Shown in pieces: positions 1 to 11,200 of a stretch of DNA of 64,000 nt. Origin of the DNA: Symbiodinium sp. CCMP2592 (Eukaryota; Sar; Dinophyceae; Suessiales; Symbiodiniaceae); contig CAJNDT010004613.1 in NCBI GenBank assembly GCA_905221615.1, forward strand, positions 364,501-428,500, given 5' to 3'. The first letter of the stretch is position 1; each line of letters begins with the position of its first letter. The notes beneath the pieces were generated by a model, which had not been told where the DNA came from, did not search any database, and was given only the letters and a program-made list of their open reading frames with translations. The translations under genes were made by a program, and so were the position numbers.

Positions 1-126
1 ATACGGTTCAGGTTGAGGGCTCTGGCCGCAAGCTGACATGCCCCGACCCTCATTAATTAAGCACCGATAGCGTCGCCGATGGCAGGTGCTTACATGGACA
101 TGGCCATGACCGGCCACGATTTCCAG

Positions 127-168
127 CAGAGCTCGAGGGACGCAAAGTTGCTGTCCAAGCTTTTAAAG
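127..168 (+). CDS. Protein kinase exon, beta-2/beta-3 strand (partial gene)
   Basis: After a pyrimidine-rich acceptor (gatttccag) the frame reads ELEGRKVAVQAFK and stops at a GT donor (AAAG|GTGATT). This matches the 'a-L-G-R-x-VAVK-a-F' segment of the N-lobe of TKL-type kinases. The residue in the position of the catalytic lysine is Gln (VAVQ), so the product may be a pseudokinase, or the exon may be decayed. Preceding exons lie left of the window. No following exon (helix C, HRD) was recognised in the next few kb. An overlapping frame from 87 to 168 is also open and coding-like, but it has no domain match. The assignment rests on one short motif. Confidence 0.45.
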
Positions 169-1800
169 GTGATTGCAATGGGTTGGCGTCTGACGATGCC
201 TTAAAGTTGGCCTCAAGCTCTTCAAGGCCTCAAGCCCAAGCCTCCCAAAATGGCCTTCTTGGGCTTGTTGCATTGATGAGACCCTACTAGGTTTGTCCCC
301 CTTGTGGAAGCCCGCAACTGGTGTTGGTTGGTGCCGAGTAATGGCAAACTGGAGCCCACACCCATTTGCGGTTAACTGATCCCGGAGAGGGAGAGACCGA
401 AGAGGAAAAGGAATGAGGAAAGAGAAGAGAAAGATACAGAGCCAGAGGCAAGGAAGACTGAAAAACACAAGTTAGAGAGAAAGGGAGAGTAAACTACGAA
501 GGACTCAACCATCTAGCTGCTTCGACACCCCCCGACATAGAACATATTCCGTGCATGCGGAAGAAGGTGCAAAAGCCAGTGCATGCTCCTTGCCCAGTTA
601 CTTCCTTGACGGGCGAACCGTCAACGTGTCCGAGTTTGATGGCCGCAGTCTCAGAGGGACCTTTTGAAGGGCCTTCGAGACGACGGGCGTCGGGTTCAGG
701 CTTTCCGGCTCTGGGTTGGCGAGTTTGGGCTTTACTGTTTCAGGCTTGGGAACCCTTAGGGATTCATTGCTTCAGGCTTGTGAGAGTTCGGACTTTGCAT
801 TGGTTTGCGGGGTTGTGTTTCTGAGCTGTCGGATGTGGAATGTATCGTGTCGGCTTGAAATCTGAAAGGAGCACTTGCAGGGCTCTCTCAGGGAAGCCTT
901 CAGAAGCGGCTGTTTTGGGCCAGTGCATTTTGTGGTGCGTCCCCGAGCCCTCACTACCTTGCACGTGTTTCTTGCCGCCCCTGCTATGATCGTGACGGTG
1001 ATGACGGTGACCTGGCCCCAACCCCAAGACCCTGAGTCCGGGAGTTTGTGGGTCTTTCAGTGCTTCAGTTTGTAGGTCCTTCAATGCTACAGTGAATCTG
1101 TAAACTGTCACACTTCAACTTACCCTAGGGCCCCCAAAACGAATATCAATATCTCTTTTTCGCCCCCCTACATAAGCGTAGCATCAGGCCCCTACGTTGC
1201 CCTCAAGCTTTTGAGGTGCTGCGTTGCTGGTTGGCACAGCCTGCAGCTTCTTTGTCTCGGCTTTGGGGGCCGCACTGGTGCGGCTGATGTGCGCTGCATG
1301 GCACCCCAGAACGGCCAACCACAAAATTGGGCTTTGGTGTTTAGGGCTATAGGGTATGCAGTATGCAGTGTAGGGTAGCCGCAAAGTGCCATGTTTGGTT
1401 TGGGGTGACGATGTTTGGGGATGTCTCTGATTCAACTTGTACCTTTCAACCAGGACGAGGAGCACGCACTGCGATACCAAAAGGTCTTATGGCTGGGATT
1501 GCTACACACAGTACCAAAATCCAAAATCGCATCTTGCGGCTTTTTCGACGGCAGGTTGGGCTCAAACGAGTCGAATTTGTATGCACTAGGCTCCTCTGAA
1601 CTATGGCTGCTGGTTCAAAACGGATGTTCAGGGTCCGTATATGTTGAGTTTTCCTAAGGGCGCAAACGACTGCCTTTCATACACCCAAAATTTAGGATCC
1701 GCATCGAAGCAGGTACCTCAAGGAGAACCGACGCGGCTTGAAGATCGTCTTGCGGTTGGAGTTGGATGCTTGATTTCCACGATCAGACATCCACGAACTA

Positions 1801-1901
1801 CGGTTGATGATATAAATCCTGCATGACCCTTAATAAGGAATATACCATAATTCCCATAGTTTAGGACCCTTAAGGTAATGCAGGATTTATATCATCAACC
1901 G
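1801..1901. mobile_element. MITE with perfect 24-bp terminal inverted repeats and TA target duplication
   Basis: The first 24 bases (CGGTTGATGATATAAATC...) are the exact reverse complement of the last 24. The dinucleotide TA lies directly outside both ends (1799-1800 and 1902-1903). A 101-bp non-coding element with long inverted repeats and TA duplication fits a Tc1/mariner-type MITE. The perfect repeats suggest a recent insertion. A related partial copy lies at 8778-8850. Confidence 0.75.
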
Positions 1902-1966
1902 TACCACATGGGTCTTAGCAACCGCCATTCTGAGCATGGCCCACAGTTCCCTCCGAAGCCCGCAGC

Positions 1967-2102
1967 TTAGGGACCCCAAAAAGCACCTAAGCATAAGCAT
2001 TTTATAGGGATATCCCACTACCTTATTGGGGTTCTTTATAAGGGGGTTTATATGGGAAAGCCCTATCCTAATTTTTGCTTATGTGCTTTTTTGGACCCCT
2101 AA
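1967..2102. mobile_element. MITE-like element with imperfect terminal inverted repeats
   Basis: The left arm starts TTAGGGACCCCAAAAAGCAC; the right arm ends with its near reverse complement (reads TTAGGGGTCCAAAAAAGCAC inverted). The arms are about 40 bp with a few mismatches. CAGC lies on both sides, or CAGCTTA if the outer TTA is counted as duplicated target. It is non-coding. Confidence 0.6.
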
Positions 2103-2719
2103 CAGCTTAAACAACCATTACTTTCCAGGCCTGGCCCGACTACAGCTCGACCACCAGCCCCAACTACGTCATGGTGCGGGACTTATAGGGTTTTTGGGCT
2201 GTTTAGGGCCTATAGCTTTTGAGAGTTCGGTGGGTTCGGGGTTCATTTGTTTAGGGTGTAGGCTTTAGCTTGTAACAGTCTAAGGTTCACTGAGAAAGAT
2301 GTCTTAAGGTTGTAGGGTGCCTTTAGTGTCGATGCAACGTGCTGGCTTGTTGATGCACAGAGGCGAGCCTCATATAAACGTTTTGGGTCTCTCGACTTCG
2401 TCTCTTTGAGGCATTGAGTGTTTTGTGCGGAGTTCCGCTTTATAAAGAAAGTGTGTTCGGCCGTTTGGTTTGAGAGGAGTGCCAACCATAGTGAAAGTAT
2501 TGTTTTTTTGCACCTTATTTTGGGATCGAAAAAGGATTCCACTATTTAGGGTACTAGATTAGGGTCCTGCACATGTTCAAAGCCATAGCCTCTCTCCCGC
2601 TACGAGTCTTGGGCCAGTTCAATCAGGGATTTCTGCTCCCGGTAGCTGGTGCTGTGTTTGTCCATCACGTTGTCTGTTGTGACCGGTGCTTCGGCCTGGG
2701 CTTCACCTTAAAGGGAACT

Positions 2720-2804
2720 CCAGAAAGTTGGAATATGGTTTAAGGGTAGGATACCTTATGATTTACCATAAAGTGCTTAGGATAATCATATTCCAACTTT
2801 CTGG
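2720..2804. mobile_element. Short inverted-repeat element (MITE-like)
   Basis: CCAGAAAGTTGGAATATG at 2720-2737 is exactly inverted at 2787-2804, around a 49-bp centre. No clear target duplication is seen, so the outer limits are uncertain. Confidence 0.6.
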
Positions 2805-3241
2805 ATTTTACTTCAGCGCAGGGGGTTTCATGGAGTGACGCCACATCCGGCCAACAGGGACCCGAAGAACCCCGTCCCCAAGCACTAAACGACGTGTGAG
2901 TGCACAGGCTTGGAGCTCGGCTTGATTGTACTGTCAAAAAAATCACCGAAAGACCCCAAACTGCAACACCTCAGACCCCAAGCCCCACATCAATAACTCT
3001 GAACTCTCTAGCTGATCCCACAATGTCTTGATCATATACAGCTTGGATTCCAGACCTTTCGTGAAAGGGGTTTCTGCAGTGGTTTGGGCTTTGGGTTCTT
3101 AATGCTTGAGTCCCAAAGTCCTAGATCCTATCGCCGGAACTCCTAAACCCTTTCCGTTCAAGGCCCCGTAGATCCTGAACCCACAGCCCTGAACCCTAAA
3201 ACTCTCAGCATGACTCCTCCCATAAGTGATGTCTCACTTGG

Positions 3242-3268
3242 CAGACTCCGAACCATATGCCTCGCCTG
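3242..3268 (+). repeat. Dispersed repeat, copy 1 (exact 27 bp shared with 42967)
   Basis: The 27 bases beginning CAGACTCCGAACC recur exactly at 42967-42993 and with changes at 23212. In all three places the same reading frame is open and gives (D)xEPYASP, so this may be a scattered relic of a coding exon. Here the frame continues open for about 50 residues. Confidence 0.6.
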
Positions 3269-3360
3269 CCATCTCCAATCAGTTGCCGACGTTCGTGACC
3301 TTCATAGCCTTCATGGCTTCGAGCTTGGGGGTTTCAAGTTCGGGGTTTAGGGGTTTTAGC

Positions 3361-3394
3361 GTAACCGGGCTGCTGGACAACGAGGCCTGCTGCA
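3361..3394 (+). repeat. 34-bp exact direct repeat, copy 1
   Basis: The 34 bases starting GTAACCGGGCTGCTGG are identical to 15852-15885. Both copies are open in the frame VTGLLDNEACC. They sit in regions of TTTAGGG-like words 12.5 kb apart. Confidence 0.75.
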
Positions 3395-3904
3395 CAAAGG
3401 GGTTTTAGCGTTGAGGGTTTAGGGCTTATAAGAGCTTCGGGTTTAGAGTTTGAGGCACTTCAGAGAGACCTCGTTCATCAAGAGTTTGAGGCTTAGGGGT
3501 TCGATATTGCGATGCTTGGCTCGGGGGGCTTAGGGTGCTAGGGCTAGGGTTGAGGGTCTACGTTTTTATGGTTAACGGTCTAGGTTTTCGCAGGTTTTGG
3601 GCGCAGGTTTAGAATTTTGGTTTTCGGTTTTTGGGTCAACGGCTTTGAGGTTCGAAGGCTGTAACTATATTCTTAGTGGAAAGAAGCCCTCACTTAAAGG
3701 GACCTTTTTCAATGTGACTCCCCGTAGCAGCTTCAGCAAGAGGCAAGAGGAGCATGTCATACACTGCACTCGGTGCGCGTTGTGTAATCTGGGTCCCCGT
3801 GCGCCCTCAACCCTAGAGGGCCCTTGTAAACAAGCCAACTACACCCAGTCTAAACTTTAAACCCATTGAGCAGCAAGGCCAAAAAAAATCAAAGCCCAAA
3901 CCGG

Positions 3905-5024
3905 TAGACTCCAAGATCGGCATGCTGATCTCCTGGCCTTTCTTCTTGATGCCAGATCATGTGGCGGCCTCGGCCCAGATCTTCAGAATTGAGAGTTGAA
4001 CCCTGAAGCCTAGCAACCCTCGGGCTTATGCGACCGAAAGCGGATCAGCTTTACACATAGTCACATAGCCCTCTAAGTCCGAAGCTCTGAACCTCAAACA
4101 CACCTTAAGCGTGAATCTTCAGGCAACTTCAAACTGCTGTCCATAGAGGGAAGATCCGACTTCGCGGCGGAGATCGGTGCTTCCTTCGTCGGTGTGTTTA
4201 AAGTTTACGGCTTCGGTGGGGCAAGTTCGTTATCTCAGGATCCATGGTGGCCTGATCTGAGTCTTTGTTGATGCTTTAAGGCCGCCTCCAAGCTGAGCTC
4301 TATGGCCTTGGAGGGCTCAACCCAGGTTCTTGTTGAAGGAATAGAATTTAAGTCACCGTAATCGAGATCTAAAGTGAATACTAAGGTCTCCATATAGTGG
4401 TAACTTAGTTTAGAAGTTCCTTCACAAGAAAGAGCCTAGCAACTCTTGAAGCCTGTGGCATCCACTTTGGACAGGTCAGGCTTGGATCCTTAGGGTTCGG
4501 TTGTTTTAGGTTTCGGCTCGGGTTAACTGTAGGTCCAGCGACCCTCAGTAAAACTGCCGGCAAGAGACCGCAAGGAACTGCAGACTGTCCCCTCTTGGGG
4601 TTCTGGGAGGTTGGGTGTCCAGCAGGAGCTCCAGTAGAGAGAAGTGGTGTTTGGGCATAATTCACGTCTCATCCCAGGGTTCACAAGGAAACTGTGCCAG
4701 AAAGGTGCAAGCAGTCATGAGCATACGCTCAAACCCAAAGCCACTTTCGATTTCGTATGACCGAAGCAGTTGTGGAAGGCACCATAAGTCACACCCAGAG
4801 ATCCCTCCAAGCTTTATGGTCTAGGCTGGTCCTTCGTTGAGGATAGTTTAGGGGTACTGGGCTTTCTGAAGCTGCCAAGCTCCTCAATAGCCCAATTCTA
4901 CTGTACTGGCATGAAGCTGCTGTGAAACAAGGTTGCGGACTCCATGTTTTATTGCTTCTGCAGAGACCGGCACGCCGGAGCTGGCAGCCCAGTCATCTCA
5001 GCTCTTGACTTTGCGCCTTAAGGT
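3905..5024 (+). CDS. Candidate multi-exon gene of unknown function
   Basis: Four short plus-strand frames follow each other with plausible splice signals. About 3907-3985 contains KIGMLISWPFFLMPDHVAAS. About 4121-4210, after acceptor aatcttcag, contains LLSIEGRSDFAAEIGASFV. About 4279-4322 contains AASKLSSMALEGSTQ and ends at CAG|GTTCTT. About 4965-5024 follows the strong acceptor tattgcttctgcag, contains TPELAAQSSQLLTLRLK and ends at AAG|GTTCGG. No domain is recognised and phases were not fully reconciled. Chance open frames of this size are common here, so this is a weak model. Confidence 0.25.
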
Positions 5025-8000
5025 TCGGAGTCCGAACTTTTGAAATTGTTCAGATTCAGATTAGGATCAGCATTGTTGCCCTTATGGCTCTTATGGGTTC
5101 TTCCATTACCACTGCTAGTTGTATGATGTTTGTTTAGTGTCCACTGAGACGGCCTCATTCTCTAAAACCTTCTTGCTACCCCACCACACGCCCAAGGCGG
5201 CCAAACCACTCAAGCCCATTCCCGTCAGGTTTCTGAGGACCCCGCAAGTAACTACCTCTTAAAGGGGGTTTCTTATTCCTCGCTAGGGGCTGCAATAAAG
5301 GTAGTTGGGGTACGGAGCCAGCCCTTCTACACGTGTCGAGAAGTGTGTTTGCGCCGGTTGCCTACCAAGTGCATTACACTCCCGTACCTTCTGTTAATTT
5401 GGATAGTCTGGATGCGGCAGGCCAGTGTCGTTCGCCTAAACCCTGGAAGAGTACAGTAACACGCACAATCTTTGCTCGGGCTGTTCACTCGGCGCTGGCA
5501 TGTTGCAGAACCTAGATCCGATATTCAACCAAATCGACAAATAGTGCAATGTCTTCATGAGAGTCGTTTGGCATTTTCACGGGATGATGCTTGACAAAAC
5601 TCGCGGAAAAAGAGACACACGTTTTTGCAGCAACTCACGACACAGTCCCAGAGTGGCTCTAGCCGTGAGGTATGCACTAGAGTGCTTGCTTTGCCACAGC
5701 CGTGCTAAGGACATCGGAAAGTCGCCAGAGGAGCGACAGGCACCCTGGGAATCCCTGGGCCAGAAAGCTTCTAGCGTCTCAAGTCTTCCAAGCATTGGGC
5801 CCTTTTGTTTTGGCTCCCAGCTTCTTGTCGTGTGCCCTAGGACTTCGTTGCCACATTGAAATGTATACATCATGGCAGCTGAAGAAACAAGTGCTTTGCC
5901 GGGCCGCACCCCGAGCCCCCCTCTCATTTTGAATGGCCCCGTGCTAGCTTGACATGGCGTCGCAACGCCAAAACCGAAATTGCCTGCGATGTCCTGCAAG
6001 CTTTCCTTTCTGCAAAACCCCGGAAGCCAGACCTTTGCAAGCCCCGAATTTGACCTGAATTGGATGTGACCTGACCGTTGAAATTGCATCCGCCGAGTGT
6101 TCAACGGCTAAATGCTTTTACTTGAGTTGCTGATTTCAGTGTGGTGTCTTTCTCCGCATTCCGAGTGCGACCATGGCTTCATTCTCGTAGAGCCTCCCAT
6201 ACTCTGCTCTGGAAGCTGTGTCAGGCCTTGAATCGTGGCTGCAACTTCCAATCTCTTTGGGGAGGCGGGGGGCATTGAGGGCTCTCTTAGACACGGGATT
6301 GTGGCATTTTCCTCAGGGCCCTGAGGTTGGCCAGCACCTTGCAAGTACTCTTCGAAATTGTGGTCTGTATATGCTGTATGCCCAGAACAGACGGTCGTTG
6401 CGGTCTAGGCCGTGCTTTTAAGTTTTGGGTATAGACTGTAGGGCCCAAGGGTTCAGGATCTGAGGCACAAGCTGGTGAGTTCAGTCCTCCGATGGTTGCA
6501 GGCCTACTTGCACTATTGCCAAACCTCGACCCGCATGTGTAGGACAGGTCCAGAGTCCAGACCGCGACTCGCAAGGGTAGCCGAGACACGGCTTGGTTGT
6601 GAGAGCGGTCAAGCCCAACGCTATCTCAAGCCAGATAGATCTGACTACTCATCTTCTTTCAAGGCCCCCAAAGCCAAAGAACTGGAGACGAGAAAGCCGA
6701 TCTTGAACATCCGAACACATCGAGCAGCTCAACCCCGAGCAGCCCTTACCCATGCTCTTTGGAACTCCGAAGCTCCGAGCAAAACTGTTGCCAGGGGGCT
6801 CAACAAGCTTGGCCATGTGCGGACCTGAGACTATGCCGCTGGTGGGGCGGACTGTTACGGCCGAGGGCGGAGGGCGCTAGTGCTCCGGGTTGAGCTGGAG
6901 GGCCGAACCTTACAGATGTCGGGGTCCGGAGTTTGGGCTGTGCTTTTGGGTTTGGGGAGACCTTGAACCCGAAGCCCGGCGACACGACCTTTGTCTTGAG
7001 GAAGCCTAAAATCCTAAGTTCGAGAAAAGGAAGCAGCACCGCAAGCGAGACTTGGCTTCAGGGTTCCGGCCGGCTGCAGCGCACATCAGAGCTGGTAGGA
7101 GATGTGGCCAGCAAGAGTTCGAACCCCTTCAACCCAACTTCATTGGTTTAGGATTTGGGGCCTTAATCTCGTTTTGTTGCTCCCTGTGTCGGATCTGTTC
7201 TGAGTGAGAGGAGACTGTGTAATTGCCACGCATGGCAGGTTAAGACGCACACCCCAACCCGGCCAACCCTCACCCGTTTGTACTGTCGGAAATGGTATGT
7301 GCCTTGCGGCTTACGGGTGTAGTGCGTAAAAAGCAACCGCGCCCTGTCAGGGCTCTCTCGAACCATCCTGAGGAGACGCAGGCCGGGTCTGAGCATTGCG
7401 TGCGGGCGGGTCGGCGGGGGGGGGGGGGTCCTATCACGTATGGCTGAAACATGAAGGATCCTACTGCCTGCGGTCTAGAGTCGAGATTCGGATTCGTTCG
7501 TTTTGACTCCCATATGCTTGCGAAGGGTAAGCCTAATTCCTAGAAACCGTAAACCCAGGAGGGCTCAGGAGTCATGAAGTCTGAAGAGCTAAACCCTAAA
7601 CCCTAAACCCTAAACCCCTAAACCCTAAACCCTAAACCCTAAACCGCCCTGCAGACCGCATTCCACCCCAAGGAAGGGAAGAGGGAGGGTTCAAGGAAGT
7701 GGCTTCGTGTGTCGGGTGTGCACCCTTTGAGTTTGGGGCTTTAGGGTTCTACCTGGACCTGGCGGAGTCGCAGCAGACCAGTTGCAAAAGGGTTCCATAA
7801 AGGGTTTGGGGGTTACCGCTTGTCGGGTTAAGGGTTTGCATAGGGTTCCCGGGTGGTCTTGGGAGTTTTGTGGCCAGGCCATAGGCACTAAACTAGGTCG
7901 GGCTCCAGGACAACGAGTTGGAGCTTTCGGGGTTATTAGGGTTAATGGTCCAGGCAATAAAGAATGTTGCAAAAAGGGTCCAGGGATGTGGGTTCAACTC

Positions 8001-8070
8001 AATGCATGGCCTGGTTGGAATTTTGAGGCCCGGCGACAGTGCAGGAGGAGCAGGATAAGGTTGGTATCAG
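5025..8070. other. Stretch without a supported gene
   Basis: It holds short open frames on both strands (for example a 175-codon minus-strand frame at 5577-6104) without domain matches, a poly-G run at 7416-7428 and the telomeric tract at 7590-7645. The part from 5.3 to 6.9 kb has fewer TTTAGGG-like words than its surroundings. Confidence 0.35.
7590..7645. repeat. Interstitial telomeric tract (CCCTAAA)n
   Basis: About eight consecutive CCCTAAA units with one extra C. TTTAGGG is the plant-type telomere repeat, also known in dinoflagellates. The tract is internal, with unrelated sequence on both sides. Shorter runs occur near 42813, 43018 and 63940. Confidence 0.9.
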
Positions 8071-8207
8071 AATTTATGAACACCCTCGATTTGGGGGAAA
8101 TCGCGAAAAAGGTGGCCTCCTCTGTGGATTTGTCCGAAATAAAATGGTCGCAACTTGCACCGGAAGCTGAGTCATTCATCCTTGTATCGCGCACACATCG
8201 AGTTCAG
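8071..8207 (+). CDS. Candidate exon, unknown protein
   Basis: An open frame begins at acceptor ggtatcag and ends at CAG|GTACTG. Its 45 codons have a balanced, charged composition and include MNTLDLGEIAKKVASSVDL followed by KWSQLAPEAES. Both splice sites are good and the residue pattern suggests amphipathic helices. No family is recognised and no neighbouring exon could be joined. Confidence 0.35.
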
Positions 8208-11200
8208 GTACTGTCGCGAAAGAACCCCTTGGAACAGGTGGTGGCATAAACGGTGAATGCATTGGCTTTACTTGCAAGGGGCGGCGGGCACCCAAGCCGC
8301 GGCCTGCCTTTGAGATATGTCAGCTTTTGCAGTTCAGCATTCTAGCAGACCTTGCTGCACTTCTGGATTCTGGAACCCCTTTCTGTTTTGTACCAGGGGC
8401 CCGCAATCAGGGTCAAGCGTGTCCTTTGCGATCATCGAAAACGACGAGAAGTGTGAAGAGCTGATTAGTGGTGGGTCACATGGATGACCCAACAGCGCAA
8501 GGAAGAGCCATGAAGTCCGGACGAGAATTTGGATTTTATGGCGGACTAGACTTCCCGCGCCCAAAAAATTCTGGAATGTTCTTACAGCTTATCTAGGGCA
8601 TTAGCAGGCGCTCAAAGCCCCGTAAGCTTGCCAGAAGCTGTACGAGACCTACGAGAGCATGCGCTGAGTGGCTTTCGTGTCCTCGAGGGCTCGGGCACAG
8701 GGAGCGCCTTGAGGGCTCATGGCCTTGTCGGACTACTATAGTGCGGCACCTAATATTTAGGGTACCCAAAAAGGGACCATAATAAGGAATGGACCATAAT
8801 TCCCATAGTTTAGGGTCCTTAAGGTAATGCAGGATTTATATCATCAACCGTCGGACTTGTCCACAGTTCCGCAAAGGCATTGAAACACGCAGGCCCTTCC
8901 TCAAGTAAACCGTGAGGGAAGGTTCTTCTCGACAGTTTGGCCGAAGCGCCACCAGCCTAAGTACAGCCCAAACTGAATGATAAAATGTCAACCCTTGGTA
9001 CTCCTACAATTCTTAAGACCCTACTCAGAAGCTTTCCGAGTAGGATCGAACAGCACTTAGGGTTTAGCTGGCTGAGGCTCAGTGCAAAGTTGGGGCGGCA
9101 AGGCAAACATCTCATGTAGTTGCGCTGTGTGAGCGCCTCGCCCCTGCACCAAACCTGTGGTTGCAAATCGCCTACACCCTATGACCTTAAAAAAGCCTTC
9201 GAACCATCCAGCCCGGAAGCAGAACCCCTTCGCAGACGGGCCAGAGCCCGACAAAAGATGCAACAAGTTTCACTGGAACCCCAAGTGGCTCCGAAGTAGT
9301 CACTGCTTGACTAGCCCTAGTGACAGCGTCGATTGCCTTGTAAGTTCCCTAGCCTAGCCTGGTGCCGAATCACAACTGCTTTTTGTTGACCCCTTGCACT
9401 GCCACCCAGTCAAGATCAGATACAGAGGTTGGGGTTACTGGTCTGAGGCTTAAAATTCAGAGCTTGAAGGAGTTTTGCGGGATCGGGGTTTGAGGTTGAA
9501 ATTCGGGATTGCGACGTAGCTGCGAGACGAGTAAAGTAACCACACGGCGAGGGCTGTCGGGGTTCAAGGTTTCAACTATATAGGCGCCTAAGTAAGTATT
9601 GTCAGGGTGTTGTCGGGCTAGGAGAGGGTATGCCACAAATGCCCCATGTAGCCACTTTGGAGCCTTTAGGAGACCATGTTTGCCTACTTGGAGCTTGTTT
9701 GGGGAAATGATCAGCAACCACTCGCCGTCGGCAAACAGTTGTAAGGCTGCGGCTGAGTTTGAAGCCTCGAATGACGGACCTGTAGTAGCACGGTTTCGGG
9801 CTTGTGGATGAGGGACGAGGTTAGACCATCGCTAGTTACCACCCAGAGCTTTTCGTCTCTTGTAATTTGAAGAAACGAAGAGTGGCCGTTGTTACAGTAG
9901 GTCTACTTTTCTGGCTATGACAGCTCTTACCTCTGCTCTAACTTAAAAACTCCCGAATCCCTAAACTCCCTAAGCCGTAACCCCAAAAGCCTGTGGACCC
10001 GGAAGCCTGCCGGGCCCCTGCAAGTTCGTCATGTCCGCAGGGTTCCGTGCTCAGCTGGCTGTCGTCATTGTTTCCAAAACGTAGATCCCCTCATGGGGGG
10101 GCTTCCTGTCCGTTTCGTAGAATTCGTATAGGCTCTCAACTTAGGGGTTCTACTTTTGTGGGGGCCGACCATGCGCTGAGACGAAAGCATCAGCATGGAC
10201 TTAGGGCCCCAGGTTTCGCGTTAGGGATTTGGGTGGTCATGGCCAATATGGTTTAGAGACAGAGCCAAAACCCACAAGCCACATTAAAGCTTTATATACC
10301 ATGCAAACATTGTGCGCCCTTGCGGTTGCTTCACTTGGCTTTCAATAGAGTATTGGGCCCAGAAAGCCGGGTAGTTCTCCTAAGGCTACTCACTGCCCCA
10401 AGCGAGGCAGAGAAATCATCTGTGCGAAGCCCTTGAGCACTTGCCTGACATGCATTTCCTGTATCACTGCAGCCGTTCCTTACTCATATACTGCAGCTCC
10501 TAAGGACAGCCAGCTGGCCAAGGAATCGCAATGGAGCCAAAGTCGTCTCCATTGCGACAACTCCGTCCAAGCACTCTCCGCGGCATTCACGAGCGCATTT
10601 GTGCGTGCGACTAAGCCCGAACATCGCATCTGCACTGAGCCACGGAGAGACATCGGTCTCGGGATCTTCAGAGATGCCGTCTATTAGCAGGCTTCATGTC
10701 CGCCCTGCCCCTTGAGCTTGTAAACTCGGGGGTTGCCTTAGGGGTGCATATATGAGAAGTACTTATCCAAGGGCCGGGTAGTAGTGGTAGTGGTAGTGAG
10801 GCTTTTCGCTCTGCTCGGGCATATATTTAGGTGTGGAGTGCGGCAGTTTTTCGAGTTTGCACCAACGAATTGACCAGCATTCATGTTCATACCGCTAGTG
10901 TTTGGACGTGGCGATGGCACCGGTACTAGCAGCAAGAGAAGCATGGCTAACTGTATTTGAAGCAGGGAAGGTTACAGTGGTAGCTGCCGCAGTAAGAAGA
11001 GTAGAACCACATAGATGCTGGTAGTACTCACGGCCATGCTGCATTAGGTCAATGGGTGTTTCTGCCCTCTGGCCCATAGGCCGTGTTATCCAAGGCAAGG
11101 TAGTTCCAACATTCCACGACATGTCTGCAGTGTGCAGTCGTGACTGGTATCCAACACACAGCGTTGACATCTTTGCAACTCTCCAAAACACGTCTGTGCA

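Larger units (their letters stand above)
169..3220. other. Non-coding stretch with three small inverted-repeat elements
   Basis: No gene is supported. It contains the elements at 1801-1901, 1967-2102 and 2720-2804, and many degenerate TTTAGGG-like words. A frame after a good acceptor at about 2129 (WPDYSSTTSPNYVMVRD) and a hydrophobic frame at 2557-2740 (containing GFLLPVAGAVFVHHVV) look protein-like, but neither matches a known domain. Confidence 0.4.

Noticed and set aside
4965-5024. Reading TGTPELAAQ as kinase 'GTPEYMAPE'
   Set aside because: Only GTPE matches; no neighbouring kinase exon in the same phase.
5577-6104. 175-codon minus-strand frame
   Set aside because: No motif; overlapping plus-strand frame is equally open.
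7590-7645. Chromosome end
   Set aside because: The tract is short and internal, with ordinary sequence on both sides.
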